A stretch of 64,000 nt of DNA, from contig NZ_VNIP01000008.1 in the NCBI RefSeq assembly GCF_008370325.1, positions 496,001 through 560,000 on the forward strand. The letters are read 5' to 3'. This DNA is from Martinezella tropici. GTDB lineage: Bacteria > Pseudomonadota > Alphaproteobacteria > Rhizobiales > Rhizobiaceae. Under the pieces are notes generated by a model. That model was given only the letters and a program-made list of their open reading frames with translations, ran no database searches and was not told the DNA's origin. A program made the translations under genes and the position numbers. Of this stretch, positions 9,439 through 18,521 are shown piece by piece; positions within the stretch are counted from its first letter, which is position 1; each line of letters starts with the position of its first letter.

Positions 9439-9894
9439 ATGGACCTTTCCACGATCATTCTTCCCGAACACGTCTTTGTCGGATTGGCAGCTCCGACCAA
9501 ATGGCGGGCGCTGCAGATGCTGTCATCGAAGGCGGCCAGCTGCTTCGGCTTGGATGAGGCAATGGTTCTGCGCGTGCTGGAGGCTCGCGAGAAGCTGGGT
9601 ACGACCGGGATTGGCAATGGCGTTGCCGTTCCGCATGCCGCCATTGCCGGTATGACCAGACCGCGCGGATTGATGGTGCGTTTTGCCCATGCCGTCGATT
9701 TCGAGGCTATAGACGATATTCCGACGGAATGGGCATTCGTGCTGCTTTTCGGGGAAGGCGGCCGGAGCGACTATCTGAATGTGCTTGCCGCGATCGCCAG
9801 GCGGCTGCGGACGGAGGGCGTTCTGACGGCGATGCGGCAGGCCAGGAGCGCCGACGAGCTCTATTCGGTCTTCATGTCCGACTCCATCGCCTGA
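9439..9894 (+). CDS. PtsN-like nitrogen-type PTS IIA protein (EIIA-Ntr family)
   Basis: A 151-aa protein with the PTS EIIA type 2 fold. The phosphorylatable histidine is H66 in GNGVAVPHAAI, and REKLGTTGIGNG is the usual motif just before it. EIIA-Ntr is phosphorylated by PtsP/NPr and acts as a regulator rather than a sugar carrier; in E. coli dephospho-EIIA-Ntr binds KdpD and raises kdp expression (known). The gene follows kdpE by 102 nt on the same strand, so a link to K+ control is a reasonable inference. It diverges from the canonical rhizobial PtsN and is probably a second copy. A TTG codon at 9421 is an alternative start. Confidence 0.85.
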   Translation: MDLSTIILPEHVFVGLAAPTKWRALQMLSSKAASCFGLDEAMVLRVLEAREKLGTTGIGNGVAVPHAAIAGMTRPRGLMVRFAHAVDFEAIDDIPTEWAFVLLFGEGGRSDYLNVLAAIARRLRTEGVLTAMRQARSADELYSVFMSDSIA

Positions 9895-10061
9895 GAGGGC
9901 GGGCGCTTGGATCGCGTCCTGTCCGCTGTTCGGGAATGTGATTTCACTTTTTGAGATTCTATGGGATGCTGTTCTCCGGAGTTGCTTAAAACGGGAACGG
10001 TCTTCGTTACTTTATACGACCAAGTTGGTAGGGTTTAAGGACAAACGAAGGGGGTGCATCC

Positions 10062-11090
10062 ATGCAGACGATAAAGCTTTCCCGGCTTCTCGCCACCGCA
10101 GTTCTGATCGGCAGTTTTTCGGTCGCGGCCGTCGCGCCGACTTGGGCGGCGGACAAGACGTTTCTCAATGTTTCCTACGATCCGACGCGTGAATTGTATA
10201 AGGATTTCAACGCGGCTTTTGCTGCCAAGTGGAAGAAGGATACGGGCGAAACCATCAATATCAAGGCTTCGCATGGTGGTTCCGGCGCACAGGCCCGCTC
10301 GGTCATCGATGGTCTCGACGCCGATGTTGTGACGCTGGCGCTTGAAGGCGATATCGACGCGATAGCCAAGGCGACGCACAAGATTCCCGCCGACTGGAAG
10401 ACCAAGTTCCCGAACAATTCCGTTCCCTATACCTCGACCATCGTCTTCCTGGTTCGCAAGGGCAATCCCAAGGGCATCAAGGACTGGGCGGATCTGGTCA
10501 AGGATGGCGTCGAAGTCATCACGCCGAACCCGAAGACGTCGGGCGGTGCCCGCTGGAATATTCTGGCGGCCTGGGCCTGGGCCAAGCAGGCCAATGGCGG
10601 CGACGATGCCAAGGCGCAGGAATATGTCGCGCAGCTCCTGAAGCATGTCCCGGTTCTCGATACCGGCGCGCGCGGCGCGACGACGACCTTCGTGCAGCGT
10701 GGCCTCGGCGATGTCCTACTTGCCTGGGAAAACGAAGCCTATCTCTCGCTCGATGAGCTCGGCCCCGACAAATTCGAGATCGTGACCCCGTCCGTCTCGA
10801 TCCGCGCCGATCCGCCGGTTGCCGTTGTTGATGGCAATGTCGACACCAAGGGCACGCGCAAGGTCGCGGAAGCCTATCTCAACTATCTGTACTCGGATGA
10901 AGGTCAGAAGATCGCCGCCAAGCACTATTACCGGCCGATCAAGCCGGAAGCGGCAGACCCCAAGGATGTTGCCCGTTTCCCGGCCTTGAAGCTGGCAACC
11001 ATTGACGATTTCGGCGGATGGTCTCAAGCTCAGCCGAAATTCTTCGCTGACGGGGGCGTCTTCGATCAGATCTACAAGCCGGGACAATAA
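10062..11090 (+). CDS. sbp: Sulfate ABC transporter, periplasmic binding protein
   Basis: A 342-aa protein with a Sec signal peptide (cleavage probably after PTWA, about residue 29) and the sulfate/thiosulfate-binding fold. Diagnostic segments are [39 protein letters not shown] and [11 protein letters not shown]. It captures sulfate (or thiosulfate) and delivers it to CysTWA. A strong ribosome site (AAGGGGG) precedes ATG 10062. It is the first gene of a four-gene transport operon. Which anion it prefers cannot be told from sequence. Confidence 0.95.
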   Translation: MQTIKLSRLLATAVLIGSFSVAAVAPTWAADKTFLNVSYDPTRELYKDFNAAFAAKWKKDTGETINIKASHGGSGAQARSVIDGLDADVVTLALEGDIDAIAKATHKIPADWKTKFPNNSVPYTSTIVFLVRKGNPKGIKDWADLVKDGVEVITPNPKTSGGARWNILAAWAWAKQANGGDDAKAQEYVAQLLKHVPVLDTGARGATTTFVQRGLGDVLLAWENEAYLSLDELGPDKFEIVTPSVSIRADPPVAVVDGNVDTKGTRKVAEAYLNYLYSDEGQKIAAKHYYRPIKPEAADPKDVARFPALKLATIDDFGGWSQAQPKFFADGGVFDQIYKPGQ

Positions 11091-11096
11091 GACTGA

Positions 11097-11954
11097 ATGC
11101 ATTCTATAACCCGCAAACGGTGGCGGTTACGGCAGCCGAGTGTCATTCCGGGCTTCGGATTGGCGCTCGGCGTTACCTTGGCTTGGCTCATCTTCATCGT
11201 TCTTATTCCGCTGTCGGGCTTGCTTTGGAAGAGCAGCGCTCTCGGCTGGGAAAAATTCTGGGCTTTGGCTCTTGATGTGCGCACGCTCTATGCGTTGCGT
11301 ATGAGCTTCGGCGGCGCCTTCATCGCCGCACTCGTCAATGCCGTGCTTGGGCTTATCCTTGCCTGGGTGCTGGTGCGTTATCGCTTTCCGGGCAAACGTA
11401 TCCTCGATGCCATGGTCGATCTGCCGTTCGCCTTGCCGACGGCGGTTGCCGGCATTGCCTTGACGACGCTCTATGCACCGAATGGCTGGATCGGTCAGTT
11501 CCTGACGCCGCTCGGCATCAAGATCGCCTTCACCCCGGTCGGCATCATCATCGCGCTTATTTTCGTCGGCCTGCCCTTCGTGGTGCGCACGGCGCAGCCC
11601 GTGATGGAGGAGATCGACCGCGAAGTCGAAGAGGCGGCGGCAACCCTCGGCGCGTCGCGTTTCCAGACGATAACCCGCGTGCTGCTGCCGGGCCTTGCGC
11701 CGGCGGCGCTGACGGGCTTTGCATTGGCATTCGCGCGCGCGGCCGGCGAATATGGATCAGTCATCTTCATCGCCGGCAATAAGCCCTATGTTTCGGAAAT
11801 TGCGCCGCTGCTCATCGTCATTCGCCTGGAGGAATATAATTATTCAGCAGCGACGGCGATCGCGACGTTGATGCTGTTTATTTCCTTCACCATGCTTTTG
11901 ATCATCAACCTCATCCAGTCCTGGAGCAGAAAGAGGTATGGCTATGGCGCATGA
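11097..11954 (+). CDS. cysT: Sulfate ABC transporter permease CysT (CysU)
   Basis: A 285-aa inner-membrane permease with about six helices and the binding-protein-dependent permease loop [21 protein letters not shown], which contacts the ATPase. [17 protein letters not shown] is typical for CysT/CysW. It starts 6 nt after sbp. Its 3' end overlaps the start of cysW, indicating translational coupling. Confidence 0.94.
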   Translation: MHSITRKRWRLRQPSVIPGFGLALGVTLAWLIFIVLIPLSGLLWKSSALGWEKFWALALDVRTLYALRMSFGGAFIAALVNAVLGLILAWVLVRYRFPGKRILDAMVDLPFALPTAVAGIALTTLYAPNGWIGQFLTPLGIKIAFTPVGIIIALIFVGLPFVVRTAQPVMEEIDREVEEAAATLGASRFQTITRVLLPGLAPAALTGFALAFARAAGEYGSVIFIAGNKPYVSEIAPLLIVIRLEEYNYSAATAIATLMLFISFTMLLIINLIQSWSRKRYGYGA

Positions 11955-12816
11955 TCTTTCTGCCACCGTCGAAACGGGCCATTCCGTCATCACCGAAAGC
12001 CGCGTCGCGCGCATTGTTTTCGTGCTGATTTCGTTGACCTTCCTGACATTGATGGTCCTTCTGCCGCTGGCTGCCGTTTTCGTCGAGGCTTTCCGCAAGG
12101 GGGTGGAGACCTTCTTCGAAGCCCTGGTCGACGAGGAGACTTTCGCGGCGATCCGGCTGACCCTGATCGTTGCCGGCATCAGCGTGCCTTTGAACCTTGT
12201 CTGCGGTGTTGCAGCCGCCTGGGCGATAGCTAAGTTCGAATTCAAGGGTAAAGCCTTTCTGACAACCCTGATAGATCTGCCTTTCTCGATATCGCCGGTC
12301 ATATCAGGCCTGGTCTTTGTGCTGTTGTTCAATTCCAACAGTACGCTTGGCCCCTGGCTGCAGAGCCACGGCATACAGATATTGTTTGCGGTTCCGGGCC
12401 TGGTATTGGCGACGATGTTCGTCACGTTTCCCTTCGTCGCGCGCGAGCTGATCCCGCTGATGCAGGAGCAAGGCAGCGCGGACGAGGAGGCGGCGCTTTC
12501 TCTAGGGGCGAACGGCTGGCAGACATTCTGGTATGTCACGCTGCCGAATATCAAATGGGGCTTGCTTTACGGCGTGCTGCTCTGCAACGCCCGCGCCATG
12601 GGCGAGTTCGGAGCGGTTTCGGTCGTTTCGGGTCATATCCGTGGCGAAACCAACACGATGCCTTTGCAGGTCGAAATTCTTTATAACGAATATAATTTCT
12701 CGGGGGCATTCGCCGTTGCCACGCTCCTGGCCCTGCTTGCCCTTGTCACACTTATACTGAAGACGCTGCTGGAAATGCGCTATAGCGAAGAGATCGCAGC
12801 CAGCCGGCGTCACTAA
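11944..12816 (+). CDS. cysW: Sulfate ABC transporter permease CysW
   Basis: A 290-aa partner of CysT with the same fold; the coupling loop is [21 protein letters not shown], and [19 protein letters not shown] is a CysW hallmark. ATG 11944 was chosen because AAGAGG lies 7 nt before it; ATG 11938 is almost touching that site. It overlaps cysT by 11 nt and is followed by cysA after 11 nt. Confidence 0.94.
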   Translation: MAHDLSATVETGHSVITESRVARIVFVLISLTFLTLMVLLPLAAVFVEAFRKGVETFFEALVDEETFAAIRLTLIVAGISVPLNLVCGVAAAWAIAKFEFKGKAFLTTLIDLPFSISPVISGLVFVLLFNSNSTLGPWLQSHGIQILFAVPGLVLATMFVTFPFVARELIPLMQEQGSADEEAALSLGANGWQTFWYVTLPNIKWGLLYGVLLCNARAMGEFGAVSVVSGHIRGETNTMPLQVEILYNEYNFSGAFAVATLLALLALVTLILKTLLEMRYSEEIAASRRH

Positions 12817-12827
12817 AGGAATTCTTG

Positions 12828-13874
12828 ATGGAAGTTCGCGTTCAAAACCTGCGCAAGGAATTCGGTCGCTTTCCCGCATTGCATGATGTGTCCCTGGATA
12901 TTCGCTCGAGCGAATTGATTGCGCTTCTTGGTCCATCGGGTTCCGGCAAGACGACGCTGCTGCGTCTGATTGCCGGATTGGAGACGCCGACCGAGGGGCA
13001 GATTTTCTTCGGCGAAGAGGATGCGTCGCGAAAGACGGTGCAGCAGCGCAATATCGGCTTCGTGTTTCAGCACTACGCGCTGTTTCGGCACATGACCGTG
13101 CTGGAGAATATCTCTTTCGGCCTGAAAGTCCGCTCGGCATCGCGTCGTCCGCCGCGTGAAGAAATTCGCCGGCGTGCCCTGGAGCTGTTGGAGCTGGTGC
13201 AGCTGAACGGCTTGGAGAAGCGCTATCCGGCCCAGCTGTCCGGCGGCCAGCGCCAGCGCGTGGCACTGGCGCGTGCCATGGCGGTCGAGCCGAACGTATT
13301 GCTTCTGGACGAGCCATTCGGCGCCCTCGACGCTCAGGTCCGCAAGGACCTGCGCAAGTGGTTGCGGGAAATCCATGACCGGACCGGCCATACCACCGTC
13401 TTCGTGACCCATGACCAGGAAGAGGCGCTGGAACTCGCAGACCGCGTCGTCGTGCTCAACAAGGGTGCTATCGAGCAGGTCGGAACGCCGGACGAGATCT
13501 ACGACACGCCGAATTCTCCTTTCGTCTACGGCTTCATCGGGCAGTCCAACCGTCTCAAGGTGCGCATCACCAGCGGGGAGATCTGGTTCGACGACAAGCC
13601 GCTCGGGCTCAGCACGCCGCATGAGCCCGATGGCGAAGCCTCTCTCTATTTCCGCCCTCACGATATCGAGCTTCCTGACGGCGATGGCGGTGCGATCGCG
13701 GGTCTGCTCGTAGCCAGCAGGCGCGTGGCAGGCACCCGCCATCTTGAGATCAACATCGGTGCCGAGCACGATCCTATCGAGATCGAGCTGCCGCCGAACA
13801 AGGCGGATGCTTTGGATCGCAACCGCATCGCCTTCAGGCCGACCCGTTGGAAGCTGTTCCGCAACGGCGGCTGA
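12828..13874 (+). CDS. cysA: Sulfate/thiosulfate ABC transporter ATP-binding protein CysA
   Basis: A 348-aa ATPase with Walker [10 protein letters not shown] (about residues 35-43), signature [14 protein letters not shown], Walker [12 protein letters not shown] and the switch histidine in [11 protein letters not shown]-terminal TOBE-like regulatory domain follows (about 240-348), as in CysA proteins. It energises sulfate import with CysT and CysW. ATG 12828 has AAAGGA at a good distance; a TTG three nt earlier is less likely. Confidence 0.95.
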   Translation: MEVRVQNLRKEFGRFPALHDVSLDIRSSELIALLGPSGSGKTTLLRLIAGLETPTEGQIFFGEEDASRKTVQQRNIGFVFQHYALFRHMTVLENISFGLKVRSASRRPPREEIRRRALELLELVQLNGLEKRYPAQLSGGQRQRVALARAMAVEPNVLLLDEPFGALDAQVRKDLRKWLREIHDRTGHTTVFVTHDQEEALELADRVVVLNKGAIEQVGTPDEIYDTPNSPFVYGFIGQSNRLKVRITSGEIWFDDKPLGLSTPHEPDGEASLYFRPHDIELPDGDGGAIAGLLVASRRVAGTRHLEINIGAEHDPIEIELPPNKADALDRNRIAFRPTRWKLFRNGG

Positions 13875-13963
13875 GGCGGTTTTCACCGAATCTCTGAGCC
13901 GCCCCATCTCGTTGTTTTCTAGCGATTCCAGGAAAGCCGCAGCGTAGTTTTCCTGGAATTGCC
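13873..13963 (-). repeat. Rhizobial intergenic palindromic repeat, copy 1
   Basis: Read on the minus strand this 91-bp segment (GCAATTCCAGGAAAACTACG...) aligns over its whole length with 40557-40659. Shared blocks include AATTCCAGGAAAA, CGGnTTTCC, AGAAAACAA, GGCGG/GAGCGG and GATTC..TGAAAA. The inner part forms an inverted repeat (CCAGGAAA/TTTCCTGG). It sits between the convergent cysA and uronate dehydrogenase genes. Its layout resembles the short RIME-type interspersed repeats of rhizobia; the class name was not verified. Confidence 0.7.
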
Positions 13964-13969
13964 CGAGGG

Positions 13970-14767
13970 TCAGTCCTCCGGATGGCCGGACGAAGCGAAG
14001 CCGCCGCCCTGGTAGATGACGGTCGGATCGTTGGGATCCTCCGGCGGCGCTTTTGACAGGATTTCGGCGCGCCACGGCGCAGCGCTATCGCGCGGCTTCC
14101 AGCCGAGGAAGGCAGCGTTGCTGTTGTCCCACCATTGTTCGTCATTGTCGGAGGCGCCGTAGACGATCGTGTGCCCGAGCCTTGGGGCGTCGAAAGCGCA
14201 GCCGCAAAGGGAGAGAAAATCCCGGACGCTGAACCAAGTGGCCAGCATGCGCGTATTGCGCGGCTCGGGAAAGCAGGAGCCAATACGTACCGAAAGCGTC
14301 TCCTGGCCGAACTTGTCGAAGTAGAGGCTCGCGACTGCTTCGCCGAACACCTTCGAAACGCCATAGAGCGAATCCGGCCGCGTCGGCACCTTGTTGTCGA
14401 TCCGCTCGTCCCGGCGATAGAAGCCGATCGTGTGGTTGGAGCTTGCAAAGACGATGCGCGGCTTGCCGGCGGCGCGCGCCGCCTCGTAGAGATTGTAGAG
14501 ACCGACGATATTGCCCTGCAGGATCAGGTCGAAAGGCTTCTCCACCGAAATGCCGCCAAGATGGATGATGCCGTCGATGCCCTTGACCATGGCGTCGACG
14601 CCGCCCCGATCGGAAAGGTCGCAGGCAACGAAACGCTCGTTCGGACGCAGATCGCTTATCGGCGTCAGATCGGACAATACGACGCTCTCGGCGATTTGCG
14701 ACAGAAGCGGCCTGATTGCCTGGCCGACGCCGCCGGCGGCGCCAGTCAGCAATAGAGTTTTCAGCAT
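13970..14767 (-). CDS. udh: Uronate dehydrogenase, NAD-dependent (extended SDR)
   Basis: A 265-aa NAD(P)-binding Rossmann protein with GAAGGVG at residues 9-15 and the catalytic set S110, Y135 and K139 (SLYGVSK). Segments such as IIHLGGISVEKPF, LQGNIVGLYNLYEAAR, IVFASSNHTIGFY, VRIGSC and WWDNSNAAFLGWKP match the Agrobacterium uronate dehydrogenase as I remember it. That enzyme oxidises galacturonate or glucuronate to aldarate lactones, the first step of the oxidative uronate route. No other gene of that route is adjacent. Confidence 0.85.
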   Translation of the reverse strand: MLKTLLLTGAAGGVGQAIRPLLSQIAESVVLSDLTPISDLRPNERFVACDLSDRGGVDAMVKGIDGIIHLGGISVEKPFDLILQGNIVGLYNLYEAARAAGKPRIVFASSNHTIGFYRRDERIDNKVPTRPDSLYGVSKVFGEAVASLYFDKFGQETLSVRIGSCFPEPRNTRMLATWFSVRDFLSLCGCAFDAPRLGHTIVYGASDNDEQWWDNSNAAFLGWKPRDSAAPWRAEILSKAPPEDPNDPTVIYQGGGFASSGHPED

Positions 14768-14910
14768 GATTGTCTCCGGGATCGGTCTTTTCGGCGAGCA
14801 GGTTATAAGATCATTTTCCGGCAGTCATCCCCTATATATGCGAAGTCAACACGAAGCATATCGATGATGCCTGAGGCGCATCGCCATCGTTCAGGTTCGC
14901 TTCTCGCGCT

Positions 14911-14973
14911 TTAGGTCTTTGATTTTGCGCATGTCGTTGTCGCAAAACCGCTGCACACTTTTGCGCGGCCTGC
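14911..14973 (-). repeat. Hairpin-bearing intergenic element downstream of the EEP gene
   Basis: CGCAAAA (14941-14947) and TTTTGCG (14959-14965) form a perfect 7-bp stem with an 11-nt loop, inside a segment reading GCGCATGTCGTTGTCGC then AAAACCGCTGCACACTTTTG. I recognise this wording as common between genes in Rhizobium genomes, so it is probably an interspersed element. It lies right after the stop of the minus-strand EEP gene and may also end that transcript. There is no second copy in this window. Confidence 0.4.
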
Positions 14974-14974
14974 T

Positions 14975-15814
14975 TTATGCGGTCTGCGATCGTGCTTCGG
15001 CTTCACTCTCCAGTGTTTCCAGGCTGACGACGGCTTTGATGGGCAGGTGGTCGGAAGCAACCCGCGCCAGCGGCGAGTCATGCACCTCGACCGCCGAGAT
15101 CATGCCGCGGCGGTTTGCCATGATGCGATCGAGCGCCAGAAGCGGCAGCGTCGAGGGAAAGCTTGCAACAGCGGGAGGGAGCGGGCCGAAGGCGGCCTGG
15201 AAGGTATTGAGCGATGAGCGGTCGCCCAGCCGCCACTCGTTGAGGTCGCCGAGCAGGATGGTCGGGATCTCGCCGCCGTCGCTCATCAGGTCGACGATCA
15301 AGCGGGTCTGCTGCGCCCGCGATCGGTGCAGCAGGCCGAGATGCGCGGCGATGATCCTGAGACTTCCGCCGCGCGCCAGTTCCAGTTCGGCGATCAGGGC
15401 GCCGCGCGGCTCCAGCCCCGGCAGGCTTATCTGATGCACGTCGCGCACCGTGCCCTGTTTGAAAAGAACGACATTGCCATGCCAGCCGTGTGCCTTGGTA
15501 ACGCCGGCGACAGGCACCGGGATCAGCCCGGTCTCACGTTCGAGCCGGCGCAGATCGAGGATGCCCGTGCGTTCGCCGAAACGCGTATCGGCCTCCTGCA
15601 GGCCGATGATGTCGGCATCGATTTCATGAATGACCCGGCTGGTTCTTTCCGGATCGAAGCGCCTGTCGGCGCCGACGCATTTATGGACATTGTAGGAGGC
15701 GATCAGCGTGCCCTCAGGGCGATCAGGCTTGCCGGCCGGCTTGGAGCGCGATTTGTTTCGGCTCTTCAGGCTTTCCAGAATGCTCGCACGGAGACTTTCT
15801 TTCTTCTTTTTCAT
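14975..15814 (-). CDS. Endonuclease/exonuclease/phosphatase-fold protein
   Basis: A 279-aa protein of the EEP superfamily (the DNase I/inositol phosphatase fold). Visible motifs are SYNVHKCVG (about residue 40), the metal-binding glutamate in IIGLQEAD, HGWHGNVVLF, AAHLGLLHRSRAQQ, GDLNEW and the C-terminal SDHLPI. The N-terminal 35 residues are very basic (MKKKKESLRA...). The substrate, DNA or a phosphoester lipid, is unknown. It lies 125 nt downstream of a phospholipase D family gene on the same strand, a pairing that hints at lipid or phosphodiester chemistry. Confidence 0.85.
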   Translation of the reverse strand: MKKKKESLRASILESLKSRNKSRSKPAGKPDRPEGTLIASYNVHKCVGADRRFDPERTSRVIHEIDADIIGLQEADTRFGERTGILDLRRLERETGLIPVPVAGVTKAHGWHGNVVLFKQGTVRDVHQISLPGLEPRGALIAELELARGGSLRIIAAHLGLLHRSRAQQTRLIVDLMSDGGEIPTILLGDLNEWRLGDRSSLNTFQAAFGPLPPAVASFPSTLPLLALDRIMANRRGMISAVEVHDSPLARVASDHLPIKAVVSLETLESEAEARSQTA

Positions 15815-15938
15815 CTATCCGTCGACCGTTCTTTGATCAGATCATGTCGGGCACATGCAAGGGAGTATAAGAAGCGACAATTGGTCTTGTCATGTAAAAA
15901 GGCTGCGACAGGGGCAGATTGTCCATGAGGCTCGACCG

Positions 15939-17402
15939 TCAGAGATAGGGCGAACCGAGCCAGAGAACCTTCTCGATCAGCCTGACGACAAAGGGACGTG
16001 CCCGCAGTTTTTCGAGATCGATCGGACGCGCCGTTTCCAGGATTGCGCCGATATGGGCATCGATCGTGCCGGCAAAGCCGCGGTCGAGCACCTCCAGATC
16101 CACCTCGAAATTGAGCCGAAGGGAGCGGGGATCGAGATTGGAAGAGCCGACATAGGCCCAGATTCCATCAATCGCCAGCAGCTTCGAATGATTGAACGGG
16201 CCTTCGGCGCGCCAGATGCGGCAATAGTTCTTCAGCATCTGGTCGAACTGCGCCGTCATGGCGCGGTCGACAAGCACGAGATTGTTGGCGGTCGGCACGA
16301 CGATGTCGACCTCAACGCCGCGACGGGCTGCCGTGACCAAGGCGCTGATCAGCTCCCGATCCGGCAGGAAATAGGGCGACATGATGCGGATCGATTTACG
16401 CGCCACCGACAAGGCGCCGATGAGCATCTTGTGGTTGGTCTCGACGCTGCGGTCGGGACCAGAGGCGACCACCCGCATGAAGACCGGCGCTCCCGGCTCA
16501 TTGGAGGGCGCCGCAATACGCCATTCGTTTCCGCTGAGGACCTCGCCGGTGGTAAAGCGCCAGTCCTCGGCGGCGGTGTTGAAGAGATCGGCAACCGCCG
16601 GGCCTGTCACGCAGAAATGCATGTCGCGGGCGCAATGGTCATGGGCAAATTCTCGAGTGAATCCCTGGCGGATATTCATGCCGCCCGTAAAGGCGATCCG
16701 CCCGTCGATGCTCAGAATCTTGCGGTGGGTGCGAAGATTGGCGTAGGGCAGTCTGAGGCCCATGATGACATTGCCGTTGAAGACGTCGACATCGACGCCG
16801 CCCTCGCTGAGATAGCCCATGATGCTCGGCACCGAATAGCGGGCGCCGACGGCATCGATCAGCACGCGCACGCTGACGCCGCGTTTGGCGGCGGCGATCA
16901 GGGCGTCTGCGATGCGCAGGCCGATCGGGTCGCGATCGAAAATATAGGTTTCCATCAGGATGCTGCGTTCGGCGCCATCTATCGCGGCTTTCATCGCGCC
17001 ATAGGCGGCATCGCCGCTGGTCAGCATTTCGATCGTGTTGCCGGTGCTCATCGTATAGCGGACGACGCGATCGCCGAGCGTTTTCATCGAGCCGAAACGC
17101 TCGCCGAAAAGCCGCCGCACCTGGTGGTCCTCGGCATCGAAGCTGGAGAGTTCTCCATTCGCATCCTTGCGAAAAAGTGCGTCCCGCTGTGAACTGAGCG
17201 AGGCCCGCCGGATGCGATTGATGCCCGCGAAAGCATAGAGCGCGGCGCCAATGATGGGCGACAGGATAACGACACCGACCCAGCCGATCGCCGCGCGAAC
17301 ATCCTCTTTGGTCATTGCCGCATGGATTGCGGCTGCTGCCCCCAACGTAATGGACAGGACAGCGAGAATTTGGCCCCAATGGGCATCCACCAGGTCGATC
17401 AT
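15939..17402 (-). CDS. cls: Cardiolipin synthase-type phospholipase D family protein
   Basis: A 487-aa protein with two N-terminal transmembrane helices (residues about 10-30 and 38-58, with a PLDc_N-like segment) and two HKD catalytic motifs: HRKILSIDGRIAFTGGMN and HSKLLAIDGIWAYVGSSN. This is the architecture of bacterial cardiolipin synthases, which join two phosphatidylglycerols or transfer phosphatidyl groups at the inner membrane. The length is typical (about 480). The exact reaction cannot be assigned from sequence, as rhizobia carry several PLD-type enzymes. Confidence 0.88.
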   Translation of the reverse strand: MIDLVDAHWGQILAVLSITLGAAAAIHAAMTKEDVRAAIGWVGVVILSPIIGAALYAFAGINRIRRASLSSQRDALFRKDANGELSSFDAEDHQVRRLFGERFGSMKTLGDRVVRYTMSTGNTIEMLTSGDAAYGAMKAAIDGAERSILMETYIFDRDPIGLRIADALIAAAKRGVSVRVLIDAVGARYSVPSIMGYLSEGGVDVDVFNGNVIMGLRLPYANLRTHRKILSIDGRIAFTGGMNIRQGFTREFAHDHCARDMHFCVTGPAVADLFNTAAEDWRFTTGEVLSGNEWRIAAPSNEPGAPVFMRVVASGPDRSVETNHKMLIGALSVARKSIRIMSPYFLPDRELISALVTAARRGVEVDIVVPTANNLVLVDRAMTAQFDQMLKNYCRIWRAEGPFNHSKLLAIDGIWAYVGSSNLDPRSLRLNFEVDLEVLDRGFAGTIDAHIGAILETARPIDLEKLRARPFVVRLIEKVLWLGSPYL

Positions 17403-17751
17403 GGCGCGAGTATATCTTTGCCCGCAAAAGCTGCAATGAGCGGGTTTGCGATCGCAGATCCTTGGGCGATTATGGTGCTTAAACTCATCCTATTAGATAT
17501 TTTTAATTGAAGACAGTTGTTGGCACCTTCATACTTAGGGTGCTTCGGCTGCTTCGCTACTGTCCCCCACGGTAACCTTGTTTCTTGTTTGAAGCGCCAC
17601 TGCGGTTCGAGAGCCGAGACCGAAGAAAACGAGCTTGGCATTTTATAAAGTCATGGCGTCTCGGTGCTCGGGGGAGGCGTGAAAGCCCGCGTTTCAAGAA
17701 CGGGCATTGTTCATCAAAACCATGTTCAATGATGCGAACGGAGAACAGCAG
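17403..17751. other. Intergenic region without recognisable gene
   Basis: 349 bp with an AT-rich patch around 17475-17515 (TTAGATATTTTTAATTG) that could hold promoters for the genes on either side. No coding frame or RNA gene is convincing. A GGAG at 17740-17743 serves as the ribosome site of the next gene. Confidence 0.4.
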
Positions 17752-18012
17752 ATGTTGGAATCTCGGGATGAATGGATCAAGAAGCGCGCATATGCCATCT
17801 GGGAGGAGGAGGGTCATCCCTTCGGCCGAGATGTCGAACATTGGGAACGGGCGAGTGGTGAGCGCGTCGCGCTCGACGAAAGTGTCGCCATCGCTGTTGG
17901 AGGCGAGGCTAAACTCAAGCCCAAGCGCAAGCATGCGGCCGCCGCCGGCAAGGTGATCGCCAAGCCGACGGCAAAGAAGGCATCGAAGAAAGCCGCAGTT
18001 GTAAAGGCGTGA
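17752..18012 (+). CDS. DUF2934-type small protein with Lys/Ala-rich tail
   Basis: An 86-aa protein. The N-terminal half (MLESRDEWIKKRAYAIWEEE and the following GHPFGRDVEHW) is the short DUF2934 domain common in rhizobia and other proteobacteria. The C-terminal part is rich in Lys and Ala (KPKRKHAAAAGKV...), like the tails of histone H1-like DNA-binding proteins. ATG 17752 is chosen because a GGAG lies 8 nt upstream and the domain begins there; frames from 17707 or 17722 add a non-conserved leader. Function unknown; nucleic-acid binding by the tail is an inference. Confidence 0.8.
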   Translation: MLESRDEWIKKRAYAIWEEEGHPFGRDVEHWERASGERVALDESVAIAVGGEAKLKPKRKHAAAAGKVIAKPTAKKASKKAAVVKA

Positions 18013-18189
18013 GCGCGCGCCGGTTTTAGAAGTGCGGTGAAGACGAGGGCGGTTCGATGGCAGACATCGAGCCGCCTTTCTTCTTGTGCTGCCGCAGGCA
18101 CAATATTCGCAGTAATTTCGGTATTTTGGGTCCCGATCGCGAAATAGTTGTCACACAGCGATGCTACCAAGTGAAAAGGGAGCCACGCG

Positions 18190-18291
18190 ATGAGCCGCAG
18201 CCATATCGATGATCTGGAAATGACTGTTGCGACGATCGTCGCGGTATGCCGTCACTTGTGTTTTGTTGGCAGCGCGGAGGTGGTGATGTGA
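18190..18291 (+). CDS. Possible 33-residue leader ORF coupled to the next gene
   Basis: A 33-aa frame (MSRSHIDDLEMTVATIVAVC and 13 more) with AAGGGAG 7-8 nt before its ATG. Its TGA stop overlaps the GTG start of the following frame as GTGA, a common sign of translational coupling. It has no recognisable domain. The evidence is only the ribosome site and the overlap, so this is a weak call. Confidence 0.3.
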   Translation: MSRSHIDDLEMTVATIVAVCRHLCFVGSAEVVM

Positions 18292-18482
18292 CGTCCCTTC
18301 TCGTGCTTGCGGCGATCTATCTTCTGGCGGCACTGATCCTCATCCTGATCATCGACCGCTCCGTCGGCATGTTTTTCCCGGCATCAGCCAAACGCCGGGT
18401 GACGCCACGGCATGAGTGGCGCTTATGGCCGTTATCGGCCAACCGCAATTCTCCCGGCCACGTATCGGAACCTTTTCCGTGA
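18288..18482 (+). CDS. Small single-pass membrane protein, hypothetical
   Basis: A 64-aa frame from GTG 18288 (MTSLLVLAAIYLLAALILIL then IIDRSVGMFF...) with one long hydrophobic helix (residues 3-22) and a basic C-terminal tail. GGAGG at 18276-18280 is 7 nt before the GTG, which favours it over an ATG at 18246. It overlaps the 33-aa frame upstream by 4 nt. No family recognised. Confidence 0.45.
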   Translation: MTSLLVLAAIYLLAALILILIIDRSVGMFFPASAKRRVTPRHEWRLWPLSANRNSPGHVSEPFP

Positions 18483-18521
18483 CGGCGTGTTGGTCTTTCT
18501 TCCATAGTGAGGAGAAAGACC

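Noticed and set aside
15855..17192. Open frame of 445 codons opposite the cardiolipin synthase-type gene
   Set aside because: Antisense to two HKD motifs in the right gene; composition is that of a shadow.
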